The notes below the pieces were generated by a model, which made no database searches, was not told the origin of the DNA, and worked only from the letters and a program-made list of their open reading frames with translations. Made by a program: the position numbers and the translations under genes. This document shows positions 15,330 to 24,314 of a stretch of 64,000 nucleotides of DNA, in pieces. This stretch comes from Guptibacillus algicola (GTDB lineage: Bacteria; Bacillota; Bacilli; Bacillales; Guptibacillaceae). The DNA lies in assembly GCF_020171805.1 (NCBI RefSeq), contig NZ_JAIVAF010000003.1, positions 620,001 through 684,000 of the forward strand, in the 5' to 3' direction. Positions within the stretch are counted from its first letter, which is position 1. Each line of letters opens with the position of its first letter.

Positions 15330-16142
15330 TTAGAAAATAAGAACAAGTGCGCCTGCAATAAAGCAATAAATTGCAAAATAAATTAGGTTTCCTTTTGCCA
15401 TGATATTCATGAACCACTTCAGTGAAAAGTAAGAAGCAATCAATGAAAGCAAGAACGCTACGATATAAGGAATAAGTAGATCATCTAAACGTAAGCGCTG
15501 ATCGGCTAGAATGTCTCCGAACCCGAATACCATCGTACCGACACTTACGGGGATGAACAGTAAAAAGGAGAATCGAAGCGCAGTCTCTTGTTTCATTCCA
15601 ACGCCCATAGCAGCGACGATCGTAGCTCCTGAGCGGCTAATTCCAGGAATCAATGCGATCGCTTGTGCAAAACCTACAATAAGTGCATCCTTTAAGTTAA
15701 GATCCTGGTCGCTTTTTCCTCCACGGAGATTACGAATTAACCACAGCGCAATTCCTGTGATAATCAGTGTAATCCCAACTGTCTTGTAGTGGCTAAGGTT
15801 TTCGCCGATTAAATCTCCGAATAAGATGCCAAGCACAGCTGCAGGGATGGTACCGATCACTAAGTATACGATGAACATGAAGTCATCTTTGGCACTTTTG
15901 TTCTTTGTCGTGATGTAACTTAGTCCATTCGTTGTTAAACGCAGTAAATCACGTCTGTAAATAATTAATACAGCGATAAGAGAAGCGAAGTTCATGAGAA
16001 CTTCAAAGCTCAAACCCTTTGTTTCTAGGCTGAAATATTCTTTAGCAATAACTAAGTGACCGCTTGATGAAATAGGGATCGGTTCTGTAAACCCTTGAAG
16101 CAGTCCAAGTAATGCGTACTTAATAAGTACCCACAATTCCAT
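15330..16142 (-). CDS. uppP: Undecaprenyl-diphosphatase UppP (BacA family)
   Basis: A 270-residue polytopic membrane protein. The first conserved block [20 protein letters not shown], near residue 13, and the second, [17 protein letters not shown] near 157, hold the glutamate, serine, histidine and arginine residues of the UppP active site. It dephosphorylates undecaprenyl pyrophosphate to recycle the lipid carrier of cell wall synthesis, and overexpression gives bacitracin resistance. Start at the ATG at 16142, with GGAGG about 9 bp upstream; the frame from 16193 has no such site. It is a single gene, convergent with the moaD operon. Confidence 0.95.
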   Translation of the reverse strand: MELWVLIKYALLGLLQGFTEPIPISSSGHLVIAKEYFSLETKGLSFEVLMNFASLIAVLIIYRRDLLRLTTNGLSYITTKNKSAKDDFMFIVYLVIGTIPAAVLGILFGDLIGENLSHYKTVGITLIITGIALWLIRNLRGGKSDQDLNLKDALIVGFAQAIALIPGISRSGATIVAAMGVGMKQETALRFSFLLFIPVSVGTMVFGFGDILADQRLRLDDLLIPYIVAFLLSLIASYFSLKWFMNIMAKGNLIYFAIYCFIAGALVLIF

Positions 16143-16303
16143 GATTTCTTTCCTCCAATAAACGCTCACTATGTATTTGACACATGTATCCATTAAACAC
16201 CAGGGTTTCCAGTTTTGTAAAGACCCTGTTTTCTACATAAAATACTATTCGGTGTTGAATGCTGTTAAAGGGGGCGTGTTCATAAGAGGAAGGAGGCTGT
16301 CAG

Positions 16304-16492
16304 ATGGGCGGAGAAAATCGTCAATATACACCAGGGCAAAAAGCTCCGAACAATGGTATCTATATTGAAATTGGTGAGACCGGCACGATGGTGAAAAATC
16401 CTCAGCAGGTTGAGCTCAAAGCTGGTGAGGCTTTTCCTCAATGCTCCAATCAGAATCGAAAGTGGGCTCGGGAGCCAAAACCAAACCACTAA
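16304..16492 (+). CDS. yjzC: YjzC family protein
   Basis: A 62-residue protein matching B. subtilis YjzC, with PNNGIYIEIGETGTMVKNPQ in the middle and SNQNRKW near the end. The family is widespread in Bacillaceae and I know of no assigned function. The ATG at 16304 has AAGGAGG about 8 bp upstream. It is convergent with yjzD across a shared terminator, the same arrangement as in B. subtilis, where yjzC and yjzD precede yjaU and comZ. The strong ribosome binding site and family match make the coding call secure. Confidence 0.92.
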   Translation: MGGENRQYTPGQKAPNNGIYIEIGETGTMVKNPQQVELKAGEAFPQCSNQNRKWAREPKPNH

Positions 16493-16495
16493 AAA

Positions 16496-16520
16496 AACAA
16501 GCGCCAGACAGGCGCTTGTT
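16496..16520. terminator. Bidirectional terminator between yjzC and yjzD
   Basis: AACAAGCGCC (16496-16505) pairs perfectly with GGCGCTTGTT (16511-16520) around a 5-base loop, with an A run before and a T-containing tract after. It serves both convergent genes. Confidence 0.9.
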
Positions 16521-16521
16521 C

Positions 16522-16701
16522 CTATTGCTCGGCTGAATCCGTGATGACACCATCACCTAAGACGATTGCAGCTGCTGAGATGATAACCCCAAAAATAATT
16601 GCAGCCGGAAAATTGAAAGAGCCACCCTGCATGGATGCAAGTACATAGAAGATCATATTGCTAAGCAGGAATCCCCAGATAATTGCCCAAATATAACGCA
16701 C
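16522..16701 (-). CDS. yjzD: Small membrane protein YjzD (DUF2929)
   Basis: A 59-residue protein read from a GTG at 16701, with GGGGTGAAA upstream. It has two hydrophobic segments (about 4-22 and 33-50) joined by SMQGGSFNF, the pattern of YjzD/DUF2929 proteins, and a short acidic tail. Function is unknown; the topology predicts a two-pass membrane protein. It is convergent with yjzC, as in B. subtilis, and precedes tspO on the same strand by about 75 bp. Confidence 0.82.
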   Translation of the reverse strand: MRYIWAIIWGFLLSNMIFYVLASMQGGSFNFPAAIIFGVIISAAAIVLGDGVITDSAEQ

Positions 16702-16776
16702 AGTATTTCACCCCATTTGTAAACGTATTCTACCGAACATCATACCATAATCACGGGTTTTCGACACCTATCAATT

Positions 16777-17241
16777 TTAACGATTCATGACATAAATCAC
16801 CCATGAAAGATACGTTGCAAAGCTAGTCCACAAGAAATAAGGAACGAGTAGCCAACCCGCAAGCTTCTTTTGAGCACCTGAGAGGAAAATGAGTGCGAAC
16901 GTCGTGACCGCTAAGAGCAATGCGTCTAGAAAAGATGCAAACAATTGATGCTGTTGAAATTGAAAGAAGCTAAAAGCTTGATTCAACAAATAGTTTATCG
17001 ATAAAAGGGAAAGGTATTCGCTGTTATGCCTTCCAAATCCATACGTTTGGTAAATTAGGGCAACTGAAAGAGAGATAAGTGCAAATAATATCGCCCAAAC
17101 ACCACCGATTACAGCACCAGCTGGAGTCCATTCAGGTTTCGACAGACTTGTGTACCAGTCAGGGTCATACGGAAAAAGAAAGCCGGATAGGCTAAACAAT
17201 CCATATGTTACAAAAAATACTAGTACTGTTGATTTCTTCAT
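16777..17241 (-). CDS. tspO: TspO/MBR family protein
   Basis: A 154-residue five-helix membrane protein. KPEWTPAGAVIGGVWAILF near residue 34 is the conserved TspO block. NYLLNQAFSFFQFQQHQ near 84 and LLVPYFLWTSFATYLSW near 131 (P-Y-x-x-W) complete the family pattern. TspO proteins bind porphyrins and cholesterol-like ligands, and the Bacillus form has been reported to act on protoporphyrin IX in light. It is a single gene, divergent from the hydrolase-like gene at 17457. Family assignment is confident; the physiological role here is not known. Confidence 0.9.
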   Translation of the reverse strand: MKKSTVLVFFVTYGLFSLSGFLFPYDPDWYTSLSKPEWTPAGAVIGGVWAILFALISLSVALIYQTYGFGRHNSEYLSLLSINYLLNQAFSFFQFQQHQLFASFLDALLLAVTTFALIFLSGAQKKLAGWLLVPYFLWTSFATYLSWVIYVMNR

Positions 17242-17456
17242 AAGATCACCACCATTTTCCTGATACCCGTTTTGAATGAAAAATAAGCGATATCATGAAT
17301 TGGATAGGGGTGGCATACGATGAGGTAAGGGGGCTACGTTTGAAAAATAATGATTCACTCCATATAAAAAGACTATAAAATAGGCACATCTCCCTTTCTT
17401 CTAAGCTTATCCTGCATAGTGTATACAGAAAGATGGAAAAAGGGCGAGGGGAGAGT

Positions 17457-18182
17457 ATGTGTATTCGTAAACGAGTCTACCAATTAGACGGGGAGTGGAC
17501 GATCGTTCTTGTCCCTGAAAAGCCTAACGGATTTGGCGTGTTCATTTTCGGAGACGTCTCACACTTTGTGGATTCCGAAACAAGCTTTTGGTTACAAAAC
17601 CACACACGGGCGAGTGTTATTGGAGAACTCCTTCAAGCAGGTTATACCGTTTATACGAGTAACTTATATGGACGGCACTGGGGTTCTGAAGCGTCAATCA
17701 GATTAGCAGAGCGGATCTATAAACTTGTTCATAAACAGGAGATCCTAAATGATAAGATTCATATTCTAGCTGAAGGAATGGGGGTTCTCGCTGCAAATTC
17801 TTTTCAACATAATAAAAGCAGCCGAATTCGTTCAGCTGCTTACTTGAATCCTTGTATAAATGTGAAAGACCTGATTCTAAGAGAACAAAAGCATAAGCTC
17901 TTTTATAAGCGGTTGATTAAAGAAATCGCACTCGCTTATGGAATAGACCGTGAGAACGTATTAGAAACACTTGCATCGAAAGAAATAGAAATCGCGAGGT
18001 GTCCTGTTAAGGTGTGGCATCATTCGATAAACAGTCCGTATTCCCTTGAGAAGATCAGGGAATATGAACAGCTACAGGAAAAAGCAGGTTCACCGATAGA
18101 ATTAACATTGTTAAGTGACAGTTATCAATCACTAGGCAAAAAGATCGTACGTTTCTTCAAATCTGAAGAAAGCAACCTTTAA
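17457..18182 (+). CDS. Alpha/beta-hydrolase-like protein without the serine nucleophile
   Basis: A 241-residue protein that looks like an alpha/beta hydrolase. LVPEKPNGFGVFIFGDV near residue 20 and GYTVYTSNLYGRHWGS near 63 fit the first strands. The region of the nucleophile elbow reads ILAEGMGVLAA near residue 102, where GxSxG is expected, so the serine appears to be glycine. A histidine follows the late strand (KVWHHSIN near 184). It may be a degenerate family member. Its place between yjzD and comZ corresponds to B. subtilis yjaU, which I cannot confirm by sequence from memory. The start is the ATG at 17457, with GAGGGGAG directly upstream. It is convergent with the oxidase gene, 2 bp between stops. 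Confidence 0.75.
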   Translation: MCIRKRVYQLDGEWTIVLVPEKPNGFGVFIFGDVSHFVDSETSFWLQNHTRASVIGELLQAGYTVYTSNLYGRHWGSEASIRLAERIYKLVHKQEILNDKIHILAEGMGVLAANSFQHNKSSRIRSAAYLNPCINVKDLILREQKHKLFYKRLIKEIALAYGIDRENVLETLASKEIEIARCPVKVWHHSINSPYSLEKIREYEQLQEKAGSPIELTLLSDSYQSLGKKIVRFFKSEESNL

Positions 18183-18184
18183 CG

Positions 18185-19366
18185 TTATCGTTTCAGTGAT
18201 GTGATTGCCATCGCAGGGTGGTAGCCGTAAAGAATGAGATCCTTCAACATTTCAGCTGCTACCATATTATAGACAGTTCCATTGCCGCCATACCCTAGCA
18301 AGAAGTAGACTCCTTTGTATTTTGGGTGCTGACCGATGAAGGGTAACCCATCCTTACTCGAAGCAAAGACAGAGCTCCATTCATAAGCGGAAGATGTTTG
18401 GATAGAAGGAAACATAGAATGAAGCTTATCTAACAACTTATTACTATAAGATGGAAGTTCTTTAGATAAAGAAGTATCGAGGCCTCCGATCAGGATCCTT
18501 TGATCAGGTGTGGTTCTTAAATAGTAATATGGCCGATTCGTTTCCCATATTAAAGAACGATTGTGCCAACCATCGAAGTTTTCGACAGGTTCAGTCGCAA
18601 TTGTATAAGTGCGCTCAAGTAGAGCGCCTTTTGTTTTTGCAAATTCTTGTGTCGCATATCCGGTTGCATAAATCACATGTTTTGCAGTGATCTCTCCATA
18701 TTCTGTTTCGAAATGCAGCTCGTCATCTGTAAAGCTATGAGAGAGAACTTCCGTATGTTCATAGATATCAGTCCCAAGTTCATGTGAATCGATTGCAAGA
18801 GACTTCGCGAATTGATAAGGGTCTACCTGAGCTTCATTTTTCGTATAAATTCCACAAGGAGCACTGAAGGAATAAAGACTCTCGATCGCGCGTTGATCTA
18901 ACCAATCAGCAGAAAAGCCGTATTTACGAAGCGCTTCATACTCATTCTTAAGTTTCTTCGCATGACGCTCAGAACTTGCATAATAAAAGCTATCCACTCG
19001 CTGAAAGTCAGCAGGTGTCCTTAAATAAGAGTGGTATTTATCTAGTTCGTCTAGAGCTTTTAAACAAAGTTTATAAAAGTATACAGCTTTCTCAGCACCG
19101 ATCTTATCTATGAGGTCGATAAGCAATTCGTCGTTAGAAAATTGCAGTAGACCTGTATTAGCAGCAGTACTCCCGGAGCCAATCTCGTCTTTTTCAAGTA
19201 AGACCGTTTGTAGTTGATAGTCTGAAAGCATGCGAGCCATCATCGTACCCGCCAACCCACCACCAATGATTAACACATCACATGATATAGAGGTGGTGAG
19301 CTTCGAGAATTCTGTTCGATCGTTATGTAATGTTGGCCAGAATGGCTTGCCGTAATGGAGATCCAT
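18185..19366 (-). CDS. FAD-dependent oxidoreductase, DadA/glycine oxidase type
   Basis: A 393-residue flavoprotein. The N-terminal dinucleotide fold DVLIIGGGLAGTMMARML near residue 30, followed by an acidic strand end VLLEKDEIGSGSTAANTG, defines the DAO family (PF01266). The C-terminal LPFIGQHPKYKGVYFLLGYGGNG near 335 is the second FAD-contact region. Members oxidise amines or D-amino acids, for example glycine oxidase or DadA; the substrate cannot be told. The start has GGAAGGGAAA upstream. It is convergent with the hydrolase-like gene and divergent from the epimerase-like gene, so it is monocistronic. Confidence 0.87.
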   Translation of the reverse strand: MDLHYGKPFWPTLHNDRTEFSKLTTSISCDVLIIGGGLAGTMMARMLSDYQLQTVLLEKDEIGSGSTAANTGLLQFSNDELLIDLIDKIGAEKAVYFYKLCLKALDELDKYHSYLRTPADFQRVDSFYYASSERHAKKLKNEYEALRKYGFSADWLDQRAIESLYSFSAPCGIYTKNEAQVDPYQFAKSLAIDSHELGTDIYEHTEVLSHSFTDDELHFETEYGEITAKHVIYATGYATQEFAKTKGALLERTYTIATEPVENFDGWHNRSLIWETNRPYYYLRTTPDQRILIGGLDTSLSKELPSYSNKLLDKLHSMFPSIQTSSAYEWSSVFASSKDGLPFIGQHPKYKGVYFLLGYGGNGTVYNMVAAEMLKDLILYGYHPAMAITSLKR

Positions 19367-19450
19367 GTCTAATTTCCCTTCCGTAATATGGTTGTATTCT
19401 TAGCCTGCGCTCACATTCGGGTGATTATTCAAGTTTGAAGGAGGAGCAAT

Positions 19451-20374
19451 ATGAGGAAAGTCCTTGTAACAGGTGCACTTGGTTTCATAGGGTTTCAATT
19501 GAGTGAGTATCTTCTAGATGAAGGGATCGAAGTGGTTGCCTTAGATGGAAAAGTAGATGCTAGTCGGAAAGTTGAGTACGCTGAGAAGGAACTGTTTTTT
19601 GCTAGAAACGCAAACTATACGTATGTAGATAGGCTGCTCGGTGAAACTTCCATCGAATCGCTTGTGAGCGATTGCGATGCCGTTTTTCATTTGAGTGTAC
19701 CTCCTCAAATCGATGGACAACGCTCAGCTCGGTTGGTTGAAGAAGGGACATTAATCACCAAAAAAATACTATCTGCTTGTTCAGGTAAACGACTAGTATA
19801 CACCTCATCTTTTGAAATTTTCGGAAGACGATTTGGAAGAATAACGGAACGAACTCCGTTGAACCCCTCTACTCCCCTAGGTAAACTAAAAGCGGCTGAA
19901 GAGGTTGTACTTGATTGCAGTGACAGCAAAACAATCGTAAAGAAGGTTCGTTTGCCACTTGTATATGGACCATGGCAACGCGATAATCACGTTTTCCAAC
20001 ACGTATTGCAAACTGGAGATCTTTCGAAGGAATTTTTGTTAGAAGGAGAGAGGTTTCATTTTGATGCACTCTATGTGAAAGACGTATGTGAAGGATTAGT
20101 AAGAGTTGCGGAACGAAAGGAAAGCTCTGAAACCTTCAATCTCTCTAGCGGGAGAGAAGGAGAATGGCAAAAAGGAGTCGAATGGTTACTAGGAGATAAA
20201 GTAGAAATTCGTAAAGACTCAAGTATGAAGTGTACTGTATCGAATAAGAAATGTGTCAATAAGCTCTCGTTTACAAACCTTACTCCTATTGAAAAAGGTC
20301 TAGAAGAGCAGCGTAATCACTTGAAGAAACTAACACAACTTTATCCTGATTATTATCCAAAACAACTTGAATGA
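19451..20374 (+). CDS. NAD-dependent epimerase/dehydratase-like protein with altered catalytic site
   Basis: A 307-residue extended SDR protein. The nucleotide motif VTGALGFIGFQL near residue 5 is intact. The serine strand is VYTSSFEIFG near 115. The usual YxxxK motif is replaced: the segment STPLGKLKAAEE near 139 has leucine where the catalytic tyrosine is expected, while the lysine remains. Without the tyrosine, classical hydride transfer is doubtful, so it may be a binding or regulatory homologue like atypical SDRs. The ATG has GGAGGAGC about 5 bp upstream. It is followed after 19 bp by the DinB-like gene and then comZ, which are probably cotranscribed. Confidence 0.8.
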   Translation: MRKVLVTGALGFIGFQLSEYLLDEGIEVVALDGKVDASRKVEYAEKELFFARNANYTYVDRLLGETSIESLVSDCDAVFHLSVPPQIDGQRSARLVEEGTLITKKILSACSGKRLVYTSSFEIFGRRFGRITERTPLNPSTPLGKLKAAEEVVLDCSDSKTIVKKVRLPLVYGPWQRDNHVFQHVLQTGDLSKEFLLEGERFHFDALYVKDVCEGLVRVAERKESSETFNLSSGREGEWQKGVEWLLGDKVEIRKDSSMKCTVSNKKCVNKLSFTNLTPIEKGLEEQRNHLKKLTQLYPDYYPKQLE

Positions 20375-20393
20375 GTAGGAAGGGACGATCATT

Positions 20394-20948
20394 ATGATGG
20401 AAAAGACGCTAGGAAATTACGATGTTCATGATTCTTCACACGGGATGAAGGCTCTAAAAGAAACAAGAGAAAAGCTACTTTACATGGTTAGCAAAATAGA
20501 AGATCAAGAGCTTCACTATCATTATTCCAAATTTCCAACTGTGGCTGGCTACTTACTTCATATCGCACAGATCGAACTATGGTGGGTAAAGAATGCGCTC
20601 ATGGGAGAGCAAGTTAGTGAGGATGAGAAAAAGCGATTTTTCTTTAAAGAAGAGCAAGTGATCACGGCACCTGAAGAAAAAGACCTGTCCTGGTTCCTCG
20701 CTAGGCTCGCTGAAGTAAGAGAGATGTGCAGGAAGTTCTATAATAACCTTTCAGATGTGGATTATCGGAAGCCGGGTCCTCCAGTTGAGATTAACGGTGA
20801 GGTACATGCATACTCTCCTGAGTGGGTCATCAGTCATCTAATCGACCACGAAGCGTATCATAGAGGACAGGCAGCGATGGTACTTAAGATGGTTTCCGGT
20901 CAAAGAGAACAATGGGAGCATTTCAATACACCCTATTTGTCGTTATAA
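20394..20948 (+). CDS. DinB family metal-binding protein
   Basis: A 184-residue four-helix bundle protein of the DinB/YfiT superfamily. The three metal-binding histidines are visible in GYLLHIAQIELWW near residue 56 and HLIDHEAYHRGQAA near 146. Bacillithiol transferases and related thiol-dependent enzymes belong to this superfamily, so a thiol transferase role is possible but unproven. AGGAAGGGACG precedes the ATG; a second ATG follows immediately, so the true start could be 3 bp later. The gene lies between the epimerase-like gene and comZ with short gaps. Confidence 0.87.
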   Translation: MMEKTLGNYDVHDSSHGMKALKETREKLLYMVSKIEDQELHYHYSKFPTVAGYLLHIAQIELWWVKNALMGEQVSEDEKKRFFFKEEQVITAPEEKDLSWFLARLAEVREMCRKFYNNLSDVDYRKPGPPVEINGEVHAYSPEWVISHLIDHEAYHRGQAAMVLKMVSGQREQWEHFNTPYLSL

Positions 20949-20993
20949 TAGAAGCGAGCCTAAAGTGGCGAAAGAATAATAGGGGTGAATGTA

Positions 20994-21170
20994 TTGGAAC
21001 AAAATATGAGATTTATGCAAATTGCAATGAAGTATTTTCCAGAGGCGAAACAGTCTCTTAGCGAGCAGGATATCGAGTTAGACCTTGAGAACATGCAACC
21101 GCTACTCGAACTATTCTTAAAAGCGATGGAAGATGCTTATGAGCTTGGAAAGCAGGACGCCGAGGAATAA
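20994..21170 (+). CDS. comZ: ComG operon repressor ComZ
   Basis: A 58-residue protein. The central FMQIAMKYFPEAKQSL and the ending EDAYELGKQDAEE closely follow B. subtilis ComZ, a small helical negative regulator of the comG operon for DNA uptake. I use the TTG at 20994 as start, with AGGGGTG ending 6 bp upstream; a GTG at 20985 overlaps the ribosome binding site. It is followed 13 bp later by a tiny membrane protein gene, matching the comZ-yjzB arrangement before fabHA in B. subtilis. Its presence, together with coiA and mecA in this window, suggests the competence machinery is retained. Confidence 0.88.
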   Translation: MEQNMRFMQIAMKYFPEAKQSLSEQDIELDLENMQPLLELFLKAMEDAYELGKQDAEE

Positions 21171-21183
21171 GGGAGAGAAAGCA

Positions 21184-21327
21184 ATGACCAAGAAAGCATA
21201 CTGGATCTGGTTTATCCCGTTATTCGGACTTTTAGTAGGAATTCTAATAGGAAGTTTTGGACTTATGGTCATTTCCGGTGTCCTATTATTAGTAACTGTG
21301 GGTAGCCTGTTGTTGTACTCTAAATAA
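21184..21327 (+). CDS. 47-residue two-segment membrane protein after comZ
   Basis: A 47-residue ORF starting with ATG at 21184, with GGGAGAGAAAG upstream. It is almost wholly hydrophobic, with two segments (about 4-22 and 24-43) separated by a glycine-serine turn (LIGSFG), and ends YSK. The position after comZ and before fabH corresponds to yjzB of B. subtilis, though I cannot vouch for sequence similarity. It shares the comZ transcript and a strong terminator follows 3 bp after the stop. Confidence 0.7.
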   Translation: MTKKAYWIWFIPLFGLLVGILIGSFGLMVISGVLLLVTVGSLLLYSK

Positions 21328-21331
21328 CGTG

Positions 21332-21358
21332 AAAAGACGTGAGGATTCACGTCTTTTC
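21332..21358. terminator. Bidirectional terminator between the comZ unit and the YppG-like gene
   Basis: AAAAGACGTGA (21332-21342) pairs perfectly with TCACGTCTTTT (21347-21357) around a 4-base loop. It lies between convergent genes and works for both strands. Confidence 0.9.
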
Positions 21359-21360
21359 CA

Positions 21361-21786
21361 TTATTTAATGAATAAATTCATTAGAGATCCCATTTGTTTT
21401 ACCATCGGACTAACTTGTTTAAATGTATTCATCATCTGGTTAGCGGAATTGATCATCTTAGGCATATCATAATTTCCATTTGGCTTTTTATACTTATTCA
21501 TAAATCCTCCTGGCCCTCCAGGATATCCCGGGTAAGGGTGCGCGCCCGGGAATCCCGGATGTCCAGGGTACCCAGGGTGTCCTTGATACCCAAATTGATT
21601 ATGGTAACCAGGTTGACTGGGATAGGCAGAGCCTCCATGATACCCAGAATACTGTTGAGGGGCAGGAGGTTGCTGGGGATAGTGTGGTTGATATCCTGGT
21701 GCCATAGGCTGTTGGAATGACTGGTAGGGAGCTTGCTGTTGTGTATAGTATTGAGGGGGATACGGCTGTTGGTACGGATTATACAT
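21361..21786 (-). CDS. YppG-like proline/tyrosine/glycine-rich protein
   Basis: A 141-residue protein. Residues 1-100 are low complexity, dominated by Pro, Gln, Tyr, Gly and His, with short repeats such as PGYPGHPGFPG. The last 40 residues are ordered: FMNKYKKPNGNYDMPKMIN, then two short helices ending NLFIK. That tail is the part shared with YppG-like proteins. The composition resembles coat or surface proteins of spores, but this is only suggestive. Start at the ATG at 21786, with GAAGGAGG about 7 bp upstream. It is divergent from fabH. Confidence 0.78.
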   Translation of the reverse strand: MYNPYQQPYPPQYYTQQQAPYQSFQQPMAPGYQPHYPQQPPAPQQYSGYHGGSAYPSQPGYHNQFGYQGHPGYPGHPGFPGAHPYPGYPGGPGGFMNKYKKPNGNYDMPKMINSANQMMNTFKQVSPMVKQMGSLMNLFIK

Positions 21787-21867
21787 CCATAGACCTCCTT
21801 CACTCATTCGTTATGTTTATTTTATGTCATAACTCATGAATGGTGTTGAATACATCGAGCAGGAGTG

Positions 21868-21896
21868 TAGACAAATCATTGCGTTTCAATTAAAAT
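21868..21896 (+). promoter_or_regulatory. Probable sigma-A promoter of fabH-fabF
   Basis: A -35 box TAGACA (21868-21873) and a -10 box TAAAAT (21891-21896) are separated by 17 bp. The FapR-type box starts at the last base of the -10, so a bound repressor would cover the transcription start. Confidence 0.6.
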
Positions 21897-21912
21897 TAGT
21901 ACCAGCTACTAA
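21896..21912 (+). promoter_or_regulatory. FapR operator upstream of fabH-fabF
   Basis: TTAGTACCAGCTACTAA matches the published FapR consensus TTAGTACCWRNTACTAA at every position. FapR represses fatty acid synthesis genes in Bacillus and is released by malonyl-CoA. The box overlaps the promoter, so repression by occlusion is expected. fapR itself is not in the window. Confidence 0.88.
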
Positions 21913-21961
21913 AGATTGGTGGTAATCAAAGTTTAAAATTTCCTACAAAGGAGCAATTAAT

Positions 21962-22900
21962 ATGAATGCAGGTTTAATGGGTATTGGCCATTATGTTCCA
22001 GAACGTATTTTAACGAACCATGACTTAGAAAAAATGGTGGACACATCAGATGAATGGATTCGCACAAGAACAGGTATTGAAGAGCGAAGAATTGCTGATG
22101 ATAATACGAATACATCGGACATGGCTTATGAAGCATCTATTAAAGCTCTAGAAGATGCAAATATAAAAGCAGAAGACTTAGATCTTATCTTAGTCGCTAC
22201 TGTAACACCTGATTTTCCATTCCCATCCGTAGGCTGTTTACTGCAAGATAAGCTAGGAGCAACAAAGGCCGCTGCAATGGATGTGAGTGCTGCGTGTGCA
22301 GGGTTTATGTATGGTATGATTACTGCGTCGCAATTCATTAATAATGACACATATAAAAATATTTTGGTTGTAGGTGTTGAAAAGCTCTCGAAAATCACGA
22401 ACTGGGATGACCGTAACACAGCTGTCCTATTCGGTGATGGAGCAGGAGCTGCCGTGATCGGACCTGTTACTGAAGGAAGAGGAATTCTATCCTTCGAACT
22501 TGGATCAGATGGATCAGGCTCAAAACATCTTTATCAAGAACCACAAGGGTTTATGGAAATGAACGGTAGAGAAGTGTTCAAGTTTGCTGTAAGACAAATG
22601 GGACAATCTGCTGTTAACGTAATTGACAAAGCAGGTCTTACAAAAGCCGACGTTGATTACCTTATTCCTCACCAAGCGAACATTAGAATTATGGAAGCTG
22701 CTCGTCAAAAGCTCGAATTACCAGAGGAAAACATGGCGACAACTGTTAAGAAATATGGAAACACATCATCTTCAACAATTCCGATTGCACTGTCAGAAGC
22801 GATTAGAGAAGGACGCGTGAAAGATGACGATGTTGTTGTACTTGTTGGTTTTGGTGGCGGATTGACTTGGGGTGCTGTAGCACTTAAATTAGGTAAATAA
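21962..22900 (+). CDS. fabH: 3-oxoacyl-ACP synthase III FabH
   Basis: A 312-residue KAS III. The active cysteine lies in [11 protein letters not shown] near residue 111, the histidine in [13 protein letters not shown] near 239 and the asparagine in [15 protein letters not shown] near 264, so the Cys-His-Asn triad is complete. It condenses an acyl-CoA starter with malonyl-ACP to begin fatty acid synthesis; in Bacillus the enzyme prefers branched starters. AAAGGAGC is 6-7 bp before the ATG. It is followed by fabF 38 bp downstream. The FapR-type box and promoter lie in the 175-bp gap upstream. The layout matches fabHA-fabF of B. subtilis. Confidence 0.96.
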   Translation: MNAGLMGIGHYVPERILTNHDLEKMVDTSDEWIRTRTGIEERRIADDNTNTSDMAYEASIKALEDANIKAEDLDLILVATVTPDFPFPSVGCLLQDKLGATKAAAMDVSAACAGFMYGMITASQFINNDTYKNILVVGVEKLSKITNWDDRNTAVLFGDGAGAAVIGPVTEGRGILSFELGSDGSGSKHLYQEPQGFMEMNGREVFKFAVRQMGQSAVNVIDKAGLTKADVDYLIPHQANIRIMEAARQKLELPEENMATTVKKYGNTSSSTIPIALSEAIREGRVKDDDVVVLVGFGGGLTWGAVALKLGK

Positions 22901-22938
22901 GTGAACTTGTAGTTTTCAATAAAGGAGAGTTGTTTGAA

Positions 22939-24177
22939 ATGAATAAAAGAGTTGTAATTACTGGCTTAGGAACGATTTCACCTCTAGGAAACTCTGTTTC
23001 AGAAACATGGACGAACGTTTTGAACGGTGTATCTGGAGTAAACCCTCTACAACGTTTGGACGTTAATGAATTTCCTGCGAAAGTTTCAGCAGAGGCGCTT
23101 GAATTCGACCCTGAACAGTACATGGACAGAAAAGAAGCAAGAAAGATGGACCGTTTTACACAGTTTGCTGTTGCAGCTTCTCAAATGGCAGTAGAAGATG
23201 CTAATTTTAAAATTACAGATGAAAATGCTGAACGCGTCGGCGTTTGGATCGGCTCAGGAATCGGTGGAATGGAGACGTATGAGTCTCAATTCCGTACGTT
23301 CTTAGATAAAGGTGCTCGCCGCGTCAGCCCATTCTTCGTACCGATGATGATTCCTGATATGGCATCTGGACAAGTATCGATCATGCTTGGTGCGAAAGGC
23401 ATCAACTCATGTACGGTTACAGCATGTGCATCAGGAACGAATTCGATCGGTGATGCATTCAAAGTGATCCAACGTGGTGATGCGGACGTTATGATCACGG
23501 GTGGTTCAGAAGCACCGATCACGAACATGAGTGTCGCAGGATTTAGCTCAATGAAAGCATTGTCTACGAATCCAGACCCAGCAAGTGCAAGTAGACCGTT
23601 CGATGCAGATCGTAATGGCTTCGTCATCGGTGAAGGTGCTGGTATTCTCGTTATTGAAAGCCTGGAATCTGCTGAAGCACGTGGTGCGAAAATCTACGGT
23701 GAAATCGTAGGCTATGGTTCAACAGGTGATGCTTACCACGTAACACAGCCAGCTCCAGAAGGTGAAGGCGGTGCGAGGTCAATGAAGCAAGCGATCGATG
23801 ACGCAGGACTTGCTCCTGAAGACATCGATTATATCAACGCTCACGGAACTAGTACAGAATACAACGATAAGTATGAAACAGCTGCAATTAAATCAGTATT
23901 TGGCGACCATGCTTATAAGCTAGCAGTTAGCTCAACTAAGTCCATGACGGGGCACTTGTTAGGTGCTGCCGGTGCAGTAGAAAGTATTTTTTGTGCAAAA
24001 GCGATTGAAGAAGGAATCTTACCTCCTACAATCAACTATGAAACACCTGACCCTGACTGTGATCTTGATTATGTGCCAAACAAAGCTCGTAAATCAGATG
24101 TACAAGCCATCTTAAATAACTCACTAGGTTTCGGTGGACATAATGCTACACTGATCTTTAAGAAATTTGTAAAATAA
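22939..24177 (+). CDS. fabF: 3-oxoacyl-ACP synthase II FabF
   Basis: A 412-residue KAS II. The nucleophile cysteine is in [17 protein letters not shown] near residue 163, with the two histidines in [11 protein letters not shown] near 303 and [17 protein letters not shown] near 335. It performs the elongation condensations of type II fatty acid synthesis. Start at the ATG at 22939, with AAAGGAGAG 9 bp upstream; the longer frame by three codons is not needed. It forms an operon with fabH under the FapR-type operator and ends at a terminator. Confidence 0.96.
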   Translation: MNKRVVITGLGTISPLGNSVSETWTNVLNGVSGVNPLQRLDVNEFPAKVSAEALEFDPEQYMDRKEARKMDRFTQFAVAASQMAVEDANFKITDENAERVGVWIGSGIGGMETYESQFRTFLDKGARRVSPFFVPMMIPDMASGQVSIMLGAKGINSCTVTACASGTNSIGDAFKVIQRGDADVMITGGSEAPITNMSVAGFSSMKALSTNPDPASASRPFDADRNGFVIGEGAGILVIESLESAEARGAKIYGEIVGYGSTGDAYHVTQPAPEGEGGARSMKQAIDDAGLAPEDIDYINAHGTSTEYNDKYETAAIKSVFGDHAYKLAVSSTKSMTGHLLGAAGAVESIFCAKAIEEGILPPTINYETPDPDCDLDYVPNKARKSDVQAILNNSLGFGGHNATLIFKKFVK

Positions 24178-24182
24178 CCAAG

Positions 24183-24210
24183 ATACCTCCGGGAAACCGG
24201 GGGTATTTCT
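24183..24210 (+). terminator. Intrinsic terminator after fabF
   Basis: ATACCTCCGG and CCGGGGGTAT pair, with one T-G wobble, around a GAAA loop (24183-24206), followed by a T-rich tract. Confidence 0.85.
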
Positions 24211-24314
24211 TTGTCATAAAACTCTTTTCTGAAGAATATGCTGATCATGGAATATTTTTACTTGCTCCTGACTATACTGTTTTTACAAACAGTAGCGAAG
24301 TGAGGGGTAACCGA

